64,000 nucleotides of DNA from Marmoricola sp963742815 (GTDB lineage Bacteria > Actinomycetota > Actinomycetes > Propionibacteriales > Nocardioidaceae), in NCBI GenBank assembly GCA_963742815.1, contig CAVUNJ010000013.1, positions 89,589-153,588 on the forward strand, written 5' to 3'. A model generated the notes under the pieces. The model had not been told where the DNA came from, ran no database searches, and was given only the letters and a program-made list of their open reading frames with translations. How positions within the stretch are numbered: position 1 is the stretch's first letter; every line of letters begins with the position of its first letter. Below, one piece after another: positions 1-7,598 of this stretch. The translations under genes and the position numbers were made by a program.

Positions 1-966
1 CGCTCGCTCCTGCAGCGACTTGTTCTGCAGCACCTTTGTAAGCTCCGCTGGTTGCACACCGGTTCCGGCGATGTCCACGTCGAGCGTGCCGGCCTCGATC
101 TGGTTGTCCACGTCGTCGGGGGCCATGTTCAGCTGGACGGTCATCTCGTCAGGCAGGGCCGCGCGGTTGGGGTCCGTGGCGGGGTCCCAGTTGGGGTTGC
201 GCACCAGGGTGAACCCGGTTGTCGGGTTGAAGTTGCCCTTGAACATGTAGGGCCCCGAGGAGATCACGTGGTTCCTGTACCTCGCCCCGGTGTCCTTGGC
301 CTGCGGCACCGGCGCCGTTGCCGGCAGCTGTGCGAGGTAGTCGAACCCGGCGAACGGCTCCTTGAGGTGGAACACGACCGTGTACTTGTCAGGTGTCTCG
401 ATGGCCGAGTCCGTGTTCATGTTCTTGCTCCGGTAGGGGCCGTCGTAGCCCTCCGGCAGCGCGAGAAAGTCCTCGAAGTACGTGTACCCGTTCGGGAAGG
501 TCTTCTTGTCGGTGTTGCGCAGCACGGCGTACTTGACGTCCTGTGCGGTGATCTCGGAGCCGTCCTCGTACTTCAGACCCTGCTGGAGCGTGTAGGTCCA
601 CGTCTTTCCACCGTCGCTGGACTTGCCGAGGTCGGTCGCGAGGTCCGGGACCAGCTCGAGTCCGGCCTCTCCGGGCTCGGTCTTGAACATCACCAGGGCG
701 CGTGTGTAGTTGCGCAGCATGTCCCAGGAGTAGCCGTAGTAGGTCTCGCCCGGGTCAACCGTGTCGCCCCACTCACCGGCGAGGCCGAACTTGAGCGTTC
801 CGCCCTTCGTGTCGGACTCGTTGACGATGTTGCCGATGGCGCTGTTGCTCAGCTTGGGCGCGCCCTCGCCTCCATCGCCGCCGTCATCACCTGAACCACA
901 GGCACTGAGCCCGAGGGCCGCTACGGCGACCAAGGCCACCGCTGCTCTCTTACGCGTGATGCGCAT
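1..966 (-). CDS. ABC transporter substrate-binding lipoprotein, peptide/opine family (C-terminus beyond window)
   Basis: The start codon is ATG at 966 and the frame stays open to the window edge, so about 322 N-terminal residues are visible. The N-terminus is a lipoprotein signal: basic MRITRKR, a hydrophobic stretch, then the lipobox LSAC with Cys at residue 23, followed by a Gly/Asp-rich linker. The downstream stretch GGTLKFGLAGEWGDTVDP and later text fit the family 5 extracellular solute-binding proteins (DppA/OppA type), which capture peptides outside the membrane for an ABC importer. It lies 68 bp after the oppC-like permease on the same strand and is probably co-transcribed with it. The substrate cannot be read from sequence. 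The missing C-terminus is a window effect. Confidence 0.85.
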   Translation of the reverse strand, partial: MRITRKRAAVALVAVAALGLSACGSGDDGGDGGEGAPKLSNSAIGNIVNESDTKGGTLKFGLAGEWGDTVDPGETYYGYSWDMLRNYTRALVMFKTEPGEAGLELVPDLATDLGKSSDGGKTWTYTLQQGLKYEDGSEITAQDVKYAVLRNTDKKTFPNGYTYFEDFLALPEGYDGPYRSKNMNTDSAIETPDKYTVVFHLKEPFAGFDYLAQLPATAPVPQAKDTGARYRNHVISSGPYMFKGNFNPTTGFTLVRNPNWDPATDPNRAALPDEMTVQLNMAPDDVDNQIEAGTLDVDIAGTGVQPAELTKVLQNKSLQERA

Positions 967-1034
967 CTGTCTACCTTCCTTATCGTCCGCCCTGGTTGGA
1001 CAGGTCACGGCTGGTTGCCCGGTGGTGTTGCTGG

Positions 1035-2033
1035 TCACCGGCTCCTGGGATCGAATGCGTCGCGCAGTCCGTCCCCGAAGAGATTGAAGGCCAGCACCGT
1101 GGCGAAGATCGCCAGGCCGGGCCAGAACATGAAGTGCGGCACCGTGTAGAAGTTCACCGCGTCGGCGAGCATGCCGCCCCACGTCGCGGTCGGTGGCGGC
1201 ACACCGACTCCGAGGAACGACAGGGCAGCCTCGAAGAGGATGTTGGTCGGGATGATCAGGGTCGAGTAGACCAGGATCGGCGCCAACAGGTTCGGCAGCA
1301 GCTCGGTGAACAGGATGTAGGGACGGCGCGCCCCCAGGCTCCGCGCCGCCTCGACGTACTCCCGTTCACGCAGCGAGATCGTCTGACCCCGGACGATCCG
1401 GCCGATGTAGGGCCAGTTGAAGAACCCGATCACGAAGACGAGCAGACCCAGCCGCAGCGGCAGTCCGGAGAACCCGAACGCCTTGTCAGGGAACACACCT
1501 GAGAGCGCGATCGCGAAGACCAGGAGCGGGAAGGCGAGGAACATGTCCATGATCCGGCTCAGGACCGCGTCGATCCAGCCGCCGAAGAAGCCGGCGACGA
1601 TGCCGACGGTGGTACCGATGACAACCGACAGCAGGGTGGCCAGGATGGCGATGAGAAGCGAGATGCGGGCCCCGTAGAGCACCCGGCTGAAGATGTCGCG
1701 CCCGTTGACCGTCTCCAGGCCCATCGGGTGCTCCCAGCTCATGCCGCCGAAGTCGCCGGCCGGGATGTTCGGGATGAACTCGCTGAGCAGGTCCTGGTGG
1801 TAGTCGTTGGGGGGACCCCCGGTGATCTTGACGATCAGCGGCGCGAAGACCGCGACCAGGACGAGGAACACGATGAACACGCCCCCGGCCAGTGCGACCT
1901 TGTCCCGACGCAGCCGGCCCCAGGCGATCTGGCTCAGTGAGCGGCCTTCGATCTGCTTCTCCCCGACCAGAACAGACTCGGGTTCCGCATGCGTCGCGCT
2001 CGGGTCCTCCAACGTGCTCAGGACGGCCTCCAA
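1035..2033 (-). CDS. ABC transporter permease, DppC/OppC family
   Basis: This is a 332-residue inner-membrane permease of a peptide ABC importer. A cytoplasmic N-terminal region (about 45 residues) precedes the first membrane segment (ALAGGVFIVFLVLVAVFAPL). The family's large extracytoplasmic loop follows, then a core of about five hydrophobic segments containing the EAA loop (EYVEAARSLGARRP, near residue 225), which contacts the ATPase. The frame begins with TTG at 2033; I see no ATG or GTG that gives a complete N-terminal region. The partner DppB-type permease is not upstream and must lie beyond the left edge if the system is complete. It is first in the operon, followed by the solute-binding lipoprotein. 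Confidence 0.88.
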   Translation of the reverse strand: MEAVLSTLEDPSATHAEPESVLVGEKQIEGRSLSQIAWGRLRRDKVALAGGVFIVFLVLVAVFAPLIVKITGGPPNDYHQDLLSEFIPNIPAGDFGGMSWEHPMGLETVNGRDIFSRVLYGARISLLIAILATLLSVVIGTTVGIVAGFFGGWIDAVLSRIMDMFLAFPLLVFAIALSGVFPDKAFGFSGLPLRLGLLVFVIGFFNWPYIGRIVRGQTISLREREYVEAARSLGARRPYILFTELLPNLLAPILVYSTLIIPTNILFEAALSFLGVGVPPPTATWGGMLADAVNFYTVPHFMFWPGLAIFATVLAFNLFGDGLRDAFDPRSR

Positions 2034-2137
2034 GGTTTCGCTGTGGGCAGGAATAACGGCCTCCGGCTGTGGTGGCCGCCCTTAACTTGGTCCTGCGGCC
2101 ACGGCGGGTCAAGTCGGAGTGCCCCCTGTTGCCGAAT

Positions 2138-2153
2138 CGTGACCGCGCTCACG
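2138..2153. promoter_or_regulatory. Crp/GlxR-like palindrome upstream of the peptide transporter
   Basis: The 16-bp sequence CGTGACCGCGCTCACG is a perfect 5+5 inverted repeat with the GTGA-N6-TCAC core of cAMP-receptor-type regulators in actinobacteria. It sits about 105 bp before the permease start. A second site with the same arms lies at 53339-53354. Binding is inferred. Confidence 0.4.
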
Positions 2154-2210
2154 CTGCCGCAGGCCTACCGGTGACCCCCTCGCGGCTGGGTGCGGTGAGC
2201 ACCCTGGCCG

Positions 2211-2453
2211 CTACCTGGGCTCGAGCACGACGACCGGGATCTCCCGTTCGGTCCAGGACTGGTAGGCGTCGTAGTCGCTGTACAGCTCGACGAGCCGGGG
2301 CCACAACGCGGCGCGTTCCGCGGGGGTCGCGGTGTGGGCCAGCATGGCCGTACGGCCACCGCGTATCTGCACGACGACGCGTGGGTCGGCCTCCACGTTG
2401 CGGTACCACAAGGGATGGCTCGCCCGTCCGGCCTGCGAGGCCACCACGATCAC
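2211..2453 (-). pseudogene. Probable 5'-truncated deazaflavin (F420)-dependent nitroreductase family gene
   Basis: The 80-residue product begins with GTG at 2453 and contains VVVASQAGRASHPLWYRNV followed by a predicted beta strand. This is the C-terminal half of the Ddn-like split-barrel family, where the segment follows a GRxTGxxRxxPL motif about 50 residues from the N-terminus. That N-terminal half is absent; the region upstream is occupied by the SnoaL-like gene. Family members are usually about 140-150 residues, so this is probably a remnant. The reading frame stays open a little further upstream without an obvious start or ribosome site. A functional short form cannot be excluded. Confidence 0.5.
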
Positions 2454-2467
2454 GCGACGTCCACGGG

Positions 2468-2890
2468 TTACAAACCACGCTTCCAGACCAGCTCCTCGAC
2501 CAGGTTGCGCGAGCGCCAGCCAGCGGGGGTGCGCACCATCTGGTGGTGGTAGATACCACCCAGCTCCACGAGCAGCTCGGCAGCGTCTCGTTCGATGAGC
2601 ACCATCGGGTTGTGGAAGTACGCCGCGACCGTCGCCTCGTCTCCCTGCACCTGAGAATCCATCTGGCCCAACGTGTGCATCCGGCGCGGGAACAGGGGCA
2701 GCATCTCGGCCAGCCAGGGCTTGACCTCGGCGTACGACGCGGCGATGCCACCCGCGGCCGTGTAGTCGACCCGGGCCTCGGCGGTGAACACGTCGTCGAG
2801 CCGGTCCCAGTCGGCGGAGTCGATCGCCCGGGTGTAGCGGATGAGCAGAGCCTCGATCTCGAGGCGGTCGGAGATCTCTGCGAGGTCCAC
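2468..2890 (-). CDS. SnoaL-like / nuclear transport factor 2 family protein
   Basis: This 140-residue protein has the alpha+beta cone fold pattern of SnoaL-like proteins: an N-terminal helix (ISDRLEIEALLIRYTRAIDS), the WDRLDDVFT motif, and a C-terminal strand (GWRSRNLVEELVW). Family members include ketosteroid-isomerase-like enzymes and small hydrolases; the reaction cannot be assigned. I chose GTG at 2890 because the helix that begins these proteins starts just after it; the open frame continues much further but into sequence antisense to the next gene. It is divergent from the LLM oxidoreductase, and the KstR-type palindrome lies between the two starts, suggesting shared control. Confidence 0.75.
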   Translation of the reverse strand: MDLAEISDRLEIEALLIRYTRAIDSADWDRLDDVFTAEARVDYTAAGGIAASYAEVKPWLAEMLPLFPRRMHTLGQMDSQVQGDEATVAAYFHNPMVLIERDAAELLVELGGIYHHQMVRTPAGWRSRNLVEELVWKRGL

Positions 2891-2911
2891 GTGCCTACTC
2901 TGGCAGAAAAC

Positions 2912-2925
2912 TGAAACACGTTCTA
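2912..2925. promoter_or_regulatory. KstR-type operator between divergent genes
   Basis: TGAAACACGTTCTA matches the 14-bp KstR consensus TnnAACnnGTTnnA exactly and reads as TAGAACGTGTTTCA on the other strand. KstR is the TetR-family repressor of steroid catabolism in mycobacteria and rhodococci. The site lies 22 bp from the SnoaL-like start and 11 bp from the LLM oxidoreductase start, a position suited to repressing both promoters. No second site was seen in the window. Confidence 0.7.
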
Positions 2926-2935
2926 GTGTTGCGCC

Positions 2936-3814
2936 ATGCGGTTCAGCTATGCCGAGGCCATGACTCGGGCCGAGTACTACGCGCCGCTGGCGCAGGCCGC
3001 GGAGGCGGCCGGGTACACCTCGATGACGGTCGCCGACTCCCTGATCTACCCCAGGGAGTCCGACGCGACCTACCCCTACACCGACACCGGCGACCGCGAC
3101 TTCCTCGCGGACAAAGAGTTCGTCGAGACCCTGATCCTGGTGACGCATCTCGCCGCTGTGACGACCACGCTGCGGTTCACCCCCTTCGTACTCAAGCTGC
3201 CCATCCGACCGCCAGTGCTGGTCGCCAAGCAGGTCAGCTCGGTCGCGTTCCTCTCGGGGAACCGGCTCGGCCTGGGCATCGGCCTCTCGCCGTGGCCCGA
3301 GGACTTCGTGGCGATGGGGGTGCCCTGGGACCGGCGCGGCAAACGCATGGACGAGTGCATCGACATCCTGCGCGGCCTCAACACAGGTGAGTTCTTCGGC
3401 TACGACGGCGATTTCTACCAGGTGCCGGAGATGAAGCAGACACCCGCGCCGACCGAGAAGGTGCCGTTGCTGGTGGGAGGCCACGCCGACGCGGCACTGC
3501 GCCGCGCCGTACTCAAGGGCGACGGCTGGATGCACGCTGGCGGCGACGCCGACGAGCTCGACCGACTGCTCGCGCGGCTGGCCGAGATCCGCAAGGCCGA
3601 GGGGGACACCCGCGACGACTTCGAGGTGCACGTCATCTCCTACGACGCCTACGACGTCGACGGGGTCAGGCGGCTAGAGGACAAGGGCGTCACCGACTGC
3701 ATCGTCGGCTTCCGCGTCCCCTACATCAAGGGCCCGGACACCGAACCGCTCGAGACCAAGATCCGAAACCTGGAGAAGTACGCCGACTCGATCATCAGCA
3801 GGGTCAACCCGTGA
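2936..3814 (+). CDS. LLM class F420-dependent oxidoreductase
   Basis: A 292-residue luciferase-like TIM-barrel enzyme that would transfer hydride using coenzyme F420. Family features include the N-terminal AAEAAGYTSMTVADSL strand-helix, the THLAAVTTTLRFTPFVLKLP segment after strand 3, GNRLGLGIGLSPWPEDF with the conserved glycines, and DRRGKRMDECIDILRGL. The ATG at 2936 lies only 11 bp after the operator, leaving little room for a leader, and no clear ribosome site precedes it, so the transcript may be leaderless. It is the first gene of a four-gene operon with 4-bp overlaps. Substrate unknown; a steroid-related molecule is plausible from the operator. Confidence 0.85.
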   Translation: MRFSYAEAMTRAEYYAPLAQAAEAAGYTSMTVADSLIYPRESDATYPYTDTGDRDFLADKEFVETLILVTHLAAVTTTLRFTPFVLKLPIRPPVLVAKQVSSVAFLSGNRLGLGIGLSPWPEDFVAMGVPWDRRGKRMDECIDILRGLNTGEFFGYDGDFYQVPEMKQTPAPTEKVPLLVGGHADAALRRAVLKGDGWMHAGGDADELDRLLARLAEIRKAEGDTRDDFEVHVISYDAYDVDGVRRLEDKGVTDCIVGFRVPYIKGPDTEPLETKIRNLEKYADSIISRVNP

Positions 3815-4974
3815 GCGAGCCCGCGGCCGGGGACCTCACGAGGGCGTTCACCGAGGCCGTGACCGAGGCCGAGAAGCTGATCGCGAACCCGCCGTTCCCG
3901 GTGTCAGAGCAGGATCTCGCGGAGGGCTACGACTACCTCGCGGGCAGCATCCGATCCTCGCTTCAGATGGCCTTCGGCTACGACCTCGAGCACCCGGTGC
4001 TGATCAACCCCACGCACCAGTACGCGCGCCAGGGGCTGGACAACCCGGACGCCATCTACTTCAACGCCTACCTAGCGCCCGATGCGTCGTACGTCGTCTC
4101 GGGTGTGCGCGGCACGACCGCCGACCTGTCCTTCCAGGTGATGGACGGTACCTACTCGCCCGAGGGTGCGCCGGCGAGCGTCGCGGCCTTCGACGACCGG
4201 GAGCTCGAGATCGCCGACAACGGCTCCTTCGAGTGGCGCTTCGGCCCGGAGCTGGGGCTCGCGAAGGGCTCCACGCTGATCGTGCGCGAGGTGTACGACG
4301 ACTGGAGCACCGAGGACCGCGGCACGCTGCGGATCCAGCGGCTCGACACCGCCGGGATGCCGCGAGCGGCGATGACGCCGGCTCAGGCCGCCAAGCGGTA
4401 CGGCGTGGCCGCGAAGCTGCTGATCGGGCGGATCAACACCTGGTTCGCCTTCCCGGAGTGGTTCACCTACAAGGAGCCCGTGAACACGCTCACGATGCCG
4501 CGGTCGACCCCGGGAGGGCTGGCCTCACAGTTCTCCTCGATCGGCCACTACGACCTCGGCGACGATGAGGCCATGATCGTGACCGTGCCGGTCTCCGAGT
4601 GCGCCTACCAGGCCATCCAGATCGGTTCGCGGTGGTACATCTCCACCGACTACGAGCACCACCAGACCTCCCTCACCAGGGCCCAGTCGCACGCCAATCC
4701 GGACGGGAAGCTCCGCTACGTGGTCAGTGAGCGCAACCCGGGGATCGCCAACTGGCTGGAGACCTGCGGCCACCCGCAGGGCGTGATGATGCTGCGCTGG
4801 CAGCGGGTCTCGCGCGGACTCACCGAGGCAGACGGGCCCACCGTCGAGGTGGTTCCGTTCGACGAGCTCTCCTCGAGACTTCAGCACCACAGCGAGAACC
4901 AGGTCTCGCCCGACGCGTACACCGCCCGCATCGCTGCCCGGCAGGTCGGCATCGCCCGGAGGATGATCTCGTGA
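3811..4974 (+). CDS. DUF1214-domain conserved protein
   Basis: This 387-residue protein starts with a GTG that overlaps the previous stop by 4 bp (GTGA). It has an alpha-helical N-terminal region (about 60 residues), then a beta-rich body with YFNAYLAPDASYVVSGVRG and, near the C-terminus, GSRWYISTDYEHHQTSL and NPGIANWLETCGHPQGVMMLRW, the latter characteristic of DUF1214-type proteins. No catalytic function is known to me. From memory, M. tuberculosis Rv3531c is a similar protein lying beside an SDR and a sulfotransferase in the steroid regulon, the same order as here. No signal peptide is visible. Confidence 0.75.
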   Translation: MSEPAAGDLTRAFTEAVTEAEKLIANPPFPVSEQDLAEGYDYLAGSIRSSLQMAFGYDLEHPVLINPTHQYARQGLDNPDAIYFNAYLAPDASYVVSGVRGTTADLSFQVMDGTYSPEGAPASVAAFDDRELEIADNGSFEWRFGPELGLAKGSTLIVREVYDDWSTEDRGTLRIQRLDTAGMPRAAMTPAQAAKRYGVAAKLLIGRINTWFAFPEWFTYKEPVNTLTMPRSTPGGLASQFSSIGHYDLGDDEAMIVTVPVSECAYQAIQIGSRWYISTDYEHHQTSLTRAQSHANPDGKLRYVVSERNPGIANWLETCGHPQGVMMLRWQRVSRGLTEADGPTVEVVPFDELSSRLQHHSENQVSPDAYTARIAARQVGIARRMIS

Positions 4975-5765
4975 CACTGCTGCAGGACAAGGTGATCGTG
5001 CTCTCCGGGGTGGGCCCTGGACTGGGTCGCGCCCTGGGCGAGGAGGCGGCCAGGTTCGGCGCTGACCTGGTGCTCGCCTCGCGCACCCAGAAGCGCCTCG
5101 ACAAGATGGCCGACGTGGTCCGTTCCCACGGGCGCCGGGCGCTCGTCGTACCGACTGACATCGATGACGAGGACGCCTGCCGGGCACTGGTCGACGCGGC
5201 GCTGGCCGAGTTCGGGCGGGTCGACTGCCTGATCAACAACGCCTTCGCGATTCCGCCGATGGCGCCACTGACCACCCTCAAGCACGACGACCTGCGCCGT
5301 TCGCTGGAGACCAACGCGTTCGCGCCGCTGCGTCTGTCGACGCTGTTCTCCGACGCGCTCGCGGAGACCCCCGACAAGCCAGGCGGATCGATCATCATGG
5401 TCAACTCCGCGGTGCTGCGGCAGTCGCAGCTGGACTTCGGCGGCTACAAGATGGGCAAGGGCACCTTGGTGCACATCGCGTCCTCACTCGCCACCGAGCT
5501 GGGCGCACAAGGCATCCGGGTCAACTCGGTGGCGCCGAGCTGGATCTACGAGGATGTGAACAAGGCCTACTTCGACTGGATGGCAGAAGAGCGCGGGCTC
5601 ACCCACGACGACATCTACCGCCAGATCGCCGACAGGACTGACCTGAAACGCCTCGCGACACCGGCGGAGGTTGCACAGGCAACGCTCTTCCTGGCCTCCG
5701 ACCTCGCCTCCGCGATCAGCGGCATCACCCTCGACGTGAGCTGTGGTGAGTTCCATGGGTACTAG
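4971..5765 (+). CDS. SDR family NAD(P)-dependent oxidoreductase
   Basis: A 264-residue classical short-chain dehydrogenase. The nucleotide-binding motif is SGVGPGLG near residue 12, a Gly-rich variant in which the usual TGxxxGIG is altered. NNAF follows strand 4, the catalytic Ser is in MVNSAV, and the catalytic Tyr and Lys are in YKMGK. The C-terminus AISGITLDVSCGEF is typical of the family. The GTG start overlaps the upstream stop by 4 bp, so translation is probably coupled. It would oxidise or reduce a hydroxyl/keto group on the substrate of this operon; a steroid side-chain or ring compound is only an inference. Confidence 0.88.
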   Translation: MTLLQDKVIVLSGVGPGLGRALGEEAARFGADLVLASRTQKRLDKMADVVRSHGRRALVVPTDIDDEDACRALVDAALAEFGRVDCLINNAFAIPPMAPLTTLKHDDLRRSLETNAFAPLRLSTLFSDALAETPDKPGGSIIMVNSAVLRQSQLDFGGYKMGKGTLVHIASSLATELGAQGIRVNSVAPSWIYEDVNKAYFDWMAEERGLTHDDIYRQIADRTDLKRLATPAEVAQATLFLASDLASAISGITLDVSCGEFHGY

Positions 5766-5793
5766 TTCGCGGCGTGTGGGTGGGCGGCTGGGG

Positions 5794-5887
5794 CGTCATA
5801 CGTTGCGGTTCCCATCGCAGCCAGCTCGTATGTCGTCCGGCGGGGCGTCATACGAGCTGGTCGCCATACCCGCCAGTTCGTATGACG
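5794..5887. repeat. Twin-hairpin intergenic repeat, family 1, copy 1
   Basis: Two palindromic units of 42 bp (5794-5835 and 5846-5887) are separated by 10 bp. The second unit has 15-bp arms CGTCATACGAGCTGG and CCAGTTCGTATGACG, which pair with a single G-T exception. The first unit is more degenerate and in the opposite sense. The same paired design recurs at 29457-29550 and 43082-43175. The right arm ends just before the ribosome site of the sulfotransferase gene, so the hairpin could affect its expression. Confidence 0.85.
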
Positions 5888-5909
5888 TTCCGGGGGGAAG
5901 GCAGCCGCG

Positions 5910-7066
5910 GTGAGCCCGCGCACCCGGGAGGACCTCGGGTCCTTCGACGCCATCGCGGCGGCCGCCGTACGCACGACCGGGCTCGAGGACTTCGGTGGGG
6001 CCGAGCACGAGGAGGGGCTCCGGCTGCTGTGTGAGGACCTCGTCGAGCATGGCGGCCTCACCCCCGAGGGCAACTACATGCAGCGCGCGATGGTCAAGAG
6101 CGCGCTGGTCGGTCGGCTGCTCGCCGAGCACGGGTTCATGCAGCATCCGTCGTACGCCGAAGTGCCGATCGAGCGACCGATCTTCGTCTGCGGCCTTCCG
6201 CGCACCGGCACCACTGCCCTGCACCGCCTGCTCAACGCCGATCCGGCGCACCAGGGGCTCGAGCTCTGGCTGACCGAGGTGCCCCAGCCGCGGCCGCCGC
6301 GCGAGACGTGGGAGGACAACCCGATCTATGCAGGGCTGAACGCGGCCTACTCCGAGCACCAGGTAGAGAACCCCGAGTTCATGGGCATCCACTACCTGGA
6401 TGCCGGCACCGTCGAGGAGTGCTGGCGGATCCTGCGCCAGTCGGGCAAGTCGATCGGCTTTGAGTCGCTCGCCCACGTCCCGGCGTACTCCGACTGGCTG
6501 GAGAAGCAGGACTGGACCGACGCCTACGAACGGCACAAGGCCAACCTGCAGCTGATCGGGCTGAACGACGCCGAGAAGCGGTGGGTGCTGAAGAACCCCT
6601 CACACCTGGTGGGCCTGGACGCGATCATGTCCGTCTACCCCGACGCCCTCGTCGCACGGACTCACCGTGACCCCGTCGTGGCGATCGCCTCGGCATGCTC
6701 ACTCTCGGCCGAGGCCACCAAGGGCTGGTCGAGACGTTCGTCGGCGAGACCATCGGCCGGACGCAGCTGGACATGCTGAGCAAGGCCGTGGCGCGATTCG
6801 AGCGCGAGCGTTCGGCGTACCCTGCCCAGCAGTTCGTCGACGTGGACTACCGCGAGTTCGTCATCGATCCGGTGGCGACCACCAAGCGCATCTACGACGC
6901 CTTCGGCCTCGAGTGGACCCCAGCCGTCGACGACGCGGTCACCCGGCTCGACGTCGCGTCCCGGCAGGGCGGGCGCCGCCCGTCGCACAAGTACCACCTC
7001 GCCGACTATGGACTGACCGAGGACGAGGTCCGGGCTGCCTTCCCCTCCACAACAGTTTCCGGATAA
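5910..7066 (+). pseudogene. Sulfotransferase family gene, split by a single-base frameshift
   Basis: The first frame (GTG 5910, preceded by GGGGGGAAGG) encodes about 274 residues of a PAPS-dependent sulfotransferase, including the phosphosulfate-binding loop FVCGLPRTGTTALHRLL at residues 92-108 and RTHRDPVVAIAS. Near 6731 the homology moves to another frame (VETFVGETIGRTQLDMLSK onward) and continues to the stop at 7064-7066. One missing G after codon TCG at 6729-6731 explains the break: GAG must begin at 6731, the base already used. The intact protein would be about 385 residues. It may be a real inactivation, a population variant or a sequencing error. From memory, an Rv3529c-like sulfotransferase occupies this position in mycobacteria. 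Confidence 0.8.
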
Positions 7067-7129
7067 TCCGAGACGTTTCCGTCGCGCAATCGCGCAAGGG
7101 ACGACGGGAACGTCTCGGACTATCCGGAA
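7057..7129. repeat. 28-bp inverted repeat overlapping the sulfotransferase stop codon
   Basis: Arms 7057-7084 and 7102-7129 are complementary at 26 of 28 positions (TTCCGGATARTCCGAGACGT core) around a 17-bp loop. The left arm supplies the last codons and the TAA stop of the sulfotransferase frame, so the element has replaced or defined its C-terminus. The right end, GGACTATCCGG, reappears at 7537-7547. There is no T-tract, so an intrinsic terminator role is uncertain. Confidence 0.8.
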
Positions 7130-7158
7130 TTGGGGGCTCAGACGCCGGGTGGTGCCCG

Positions 7159-7374
7159 TCAGCGGCGGGAGGCACGCAGGGCGCGGAGGCCCCAGGAGCC
7201 CAGCACGGCCGCGATCACGATGTTGACGACGATCAGCACGCCGTGCGCGACGAAGTAGCCGGTGGGACGGTCCTCCTCGGTCTGCACGAGCGCCTTGGTG
7301 AACTGGGCGTAGGTGAGGACGTTCCAGACGGCGATAGCCAGCAGGACGACGGCGTGCTTGCGTTCGAGCTTCAC
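7159..7374 (-). CDS. SCO4848-type small membrane protein
   Basis: A 71-residue protein starting at GTG 7374 (VKLERKHAVVLLAIAVWN). It has two predicted membrane helices, roughly residues 8-26 and 44-65, joined by a polar stretch containing TEEDRPTGYFVAHG. The VKLxRxH start, VWN and the FVAHGVL segment match the SCO4848 family of small actinobacterial membrane proteins, whose function is unknown. The frame is open upstream, but the added residues come from the palindromic element at 7391-7475 and are unlikely to be coding. Confidence 0.7.
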   Translation of the reverse strand: MKLERKHAVVLLAIAVWNVLTYAQFTKALVQTEEDRPTGYFVAHGVLIVVNIVIAAVLGSWGLRALRASRR

Positions 7375-7390
7375 CGGTTGAGGGTACGGC

Positions 7391-7475
7391 GGGCCGGGAC
7401 TCCACAAATGTGGGGTTGTGACGTCGTACGCCGGTCCCAGGGCGTCGCACGCCAACATTTGTGAAGTTCCGGGCC
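7391..7475. repeat. Palindromic element, family 2, copy 1
   Basis: About 21-bp imperfect arms with the consensus GGSCCGGRACTYCACAAATG flank a 40-bp centre. A related element of 82 bp lies at 37073-37154 with the same CACAAATGTTGG-like arms and the same 61-bp distance between the outer CACAAAT and TTTGTG/AATGTG motifs. It is intergenic, just upstream of the SCO4848-type gene. It resembles a miniature inverted-repeat element. Confidence 0.7.
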
Positions 7476-7484
7476 GCAGTCGAA

Positions 7485-7541
7485 AGTCCCGAACGTTCGG
7501 CACCTGATTGGGCGCTCGTAGGGTGCCGTTTGCTCGGGACT
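7485..7541. repeat. Imperfect 20-bp inverted repeat
   Basis: The arms AGTCCCGAACGTTCGGCACC (7485-7504) and its partner at 7522-7541 pair at about 16 of 20 positions around a 17-bp loop. It follows the cytochrome P450 gene in that gene's sense of transcription and could act as a terminator. Its right edge, GGGACTATCCGGTTT, resembles the end of the repeat at 7057-7129. Confidence 0.5.
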
Positions 7542-7598
7542 ATCCGGTTTCGGGGTCAGCAGCCGACCGTCAGCGGTCCAGGGTCAGCGGGTCGGAGG

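Noticed and set aside
52..894. Long plus-strand open frame opposite the solute-binding protein
   Set aside because: Its product is Val/Arg/Gly/Leu-rich with no family signal, while the minus strand encodes a clear lipoprotein with signal peptide and conserved blocks.
7489..7499. CGAACGTTCG considered as a LexA box
   Set aside because: The actinobacterial LexA site needs about four bases between GAAC and GTTC; here they overlap, and the sequence is part of a larger inverted repeat.
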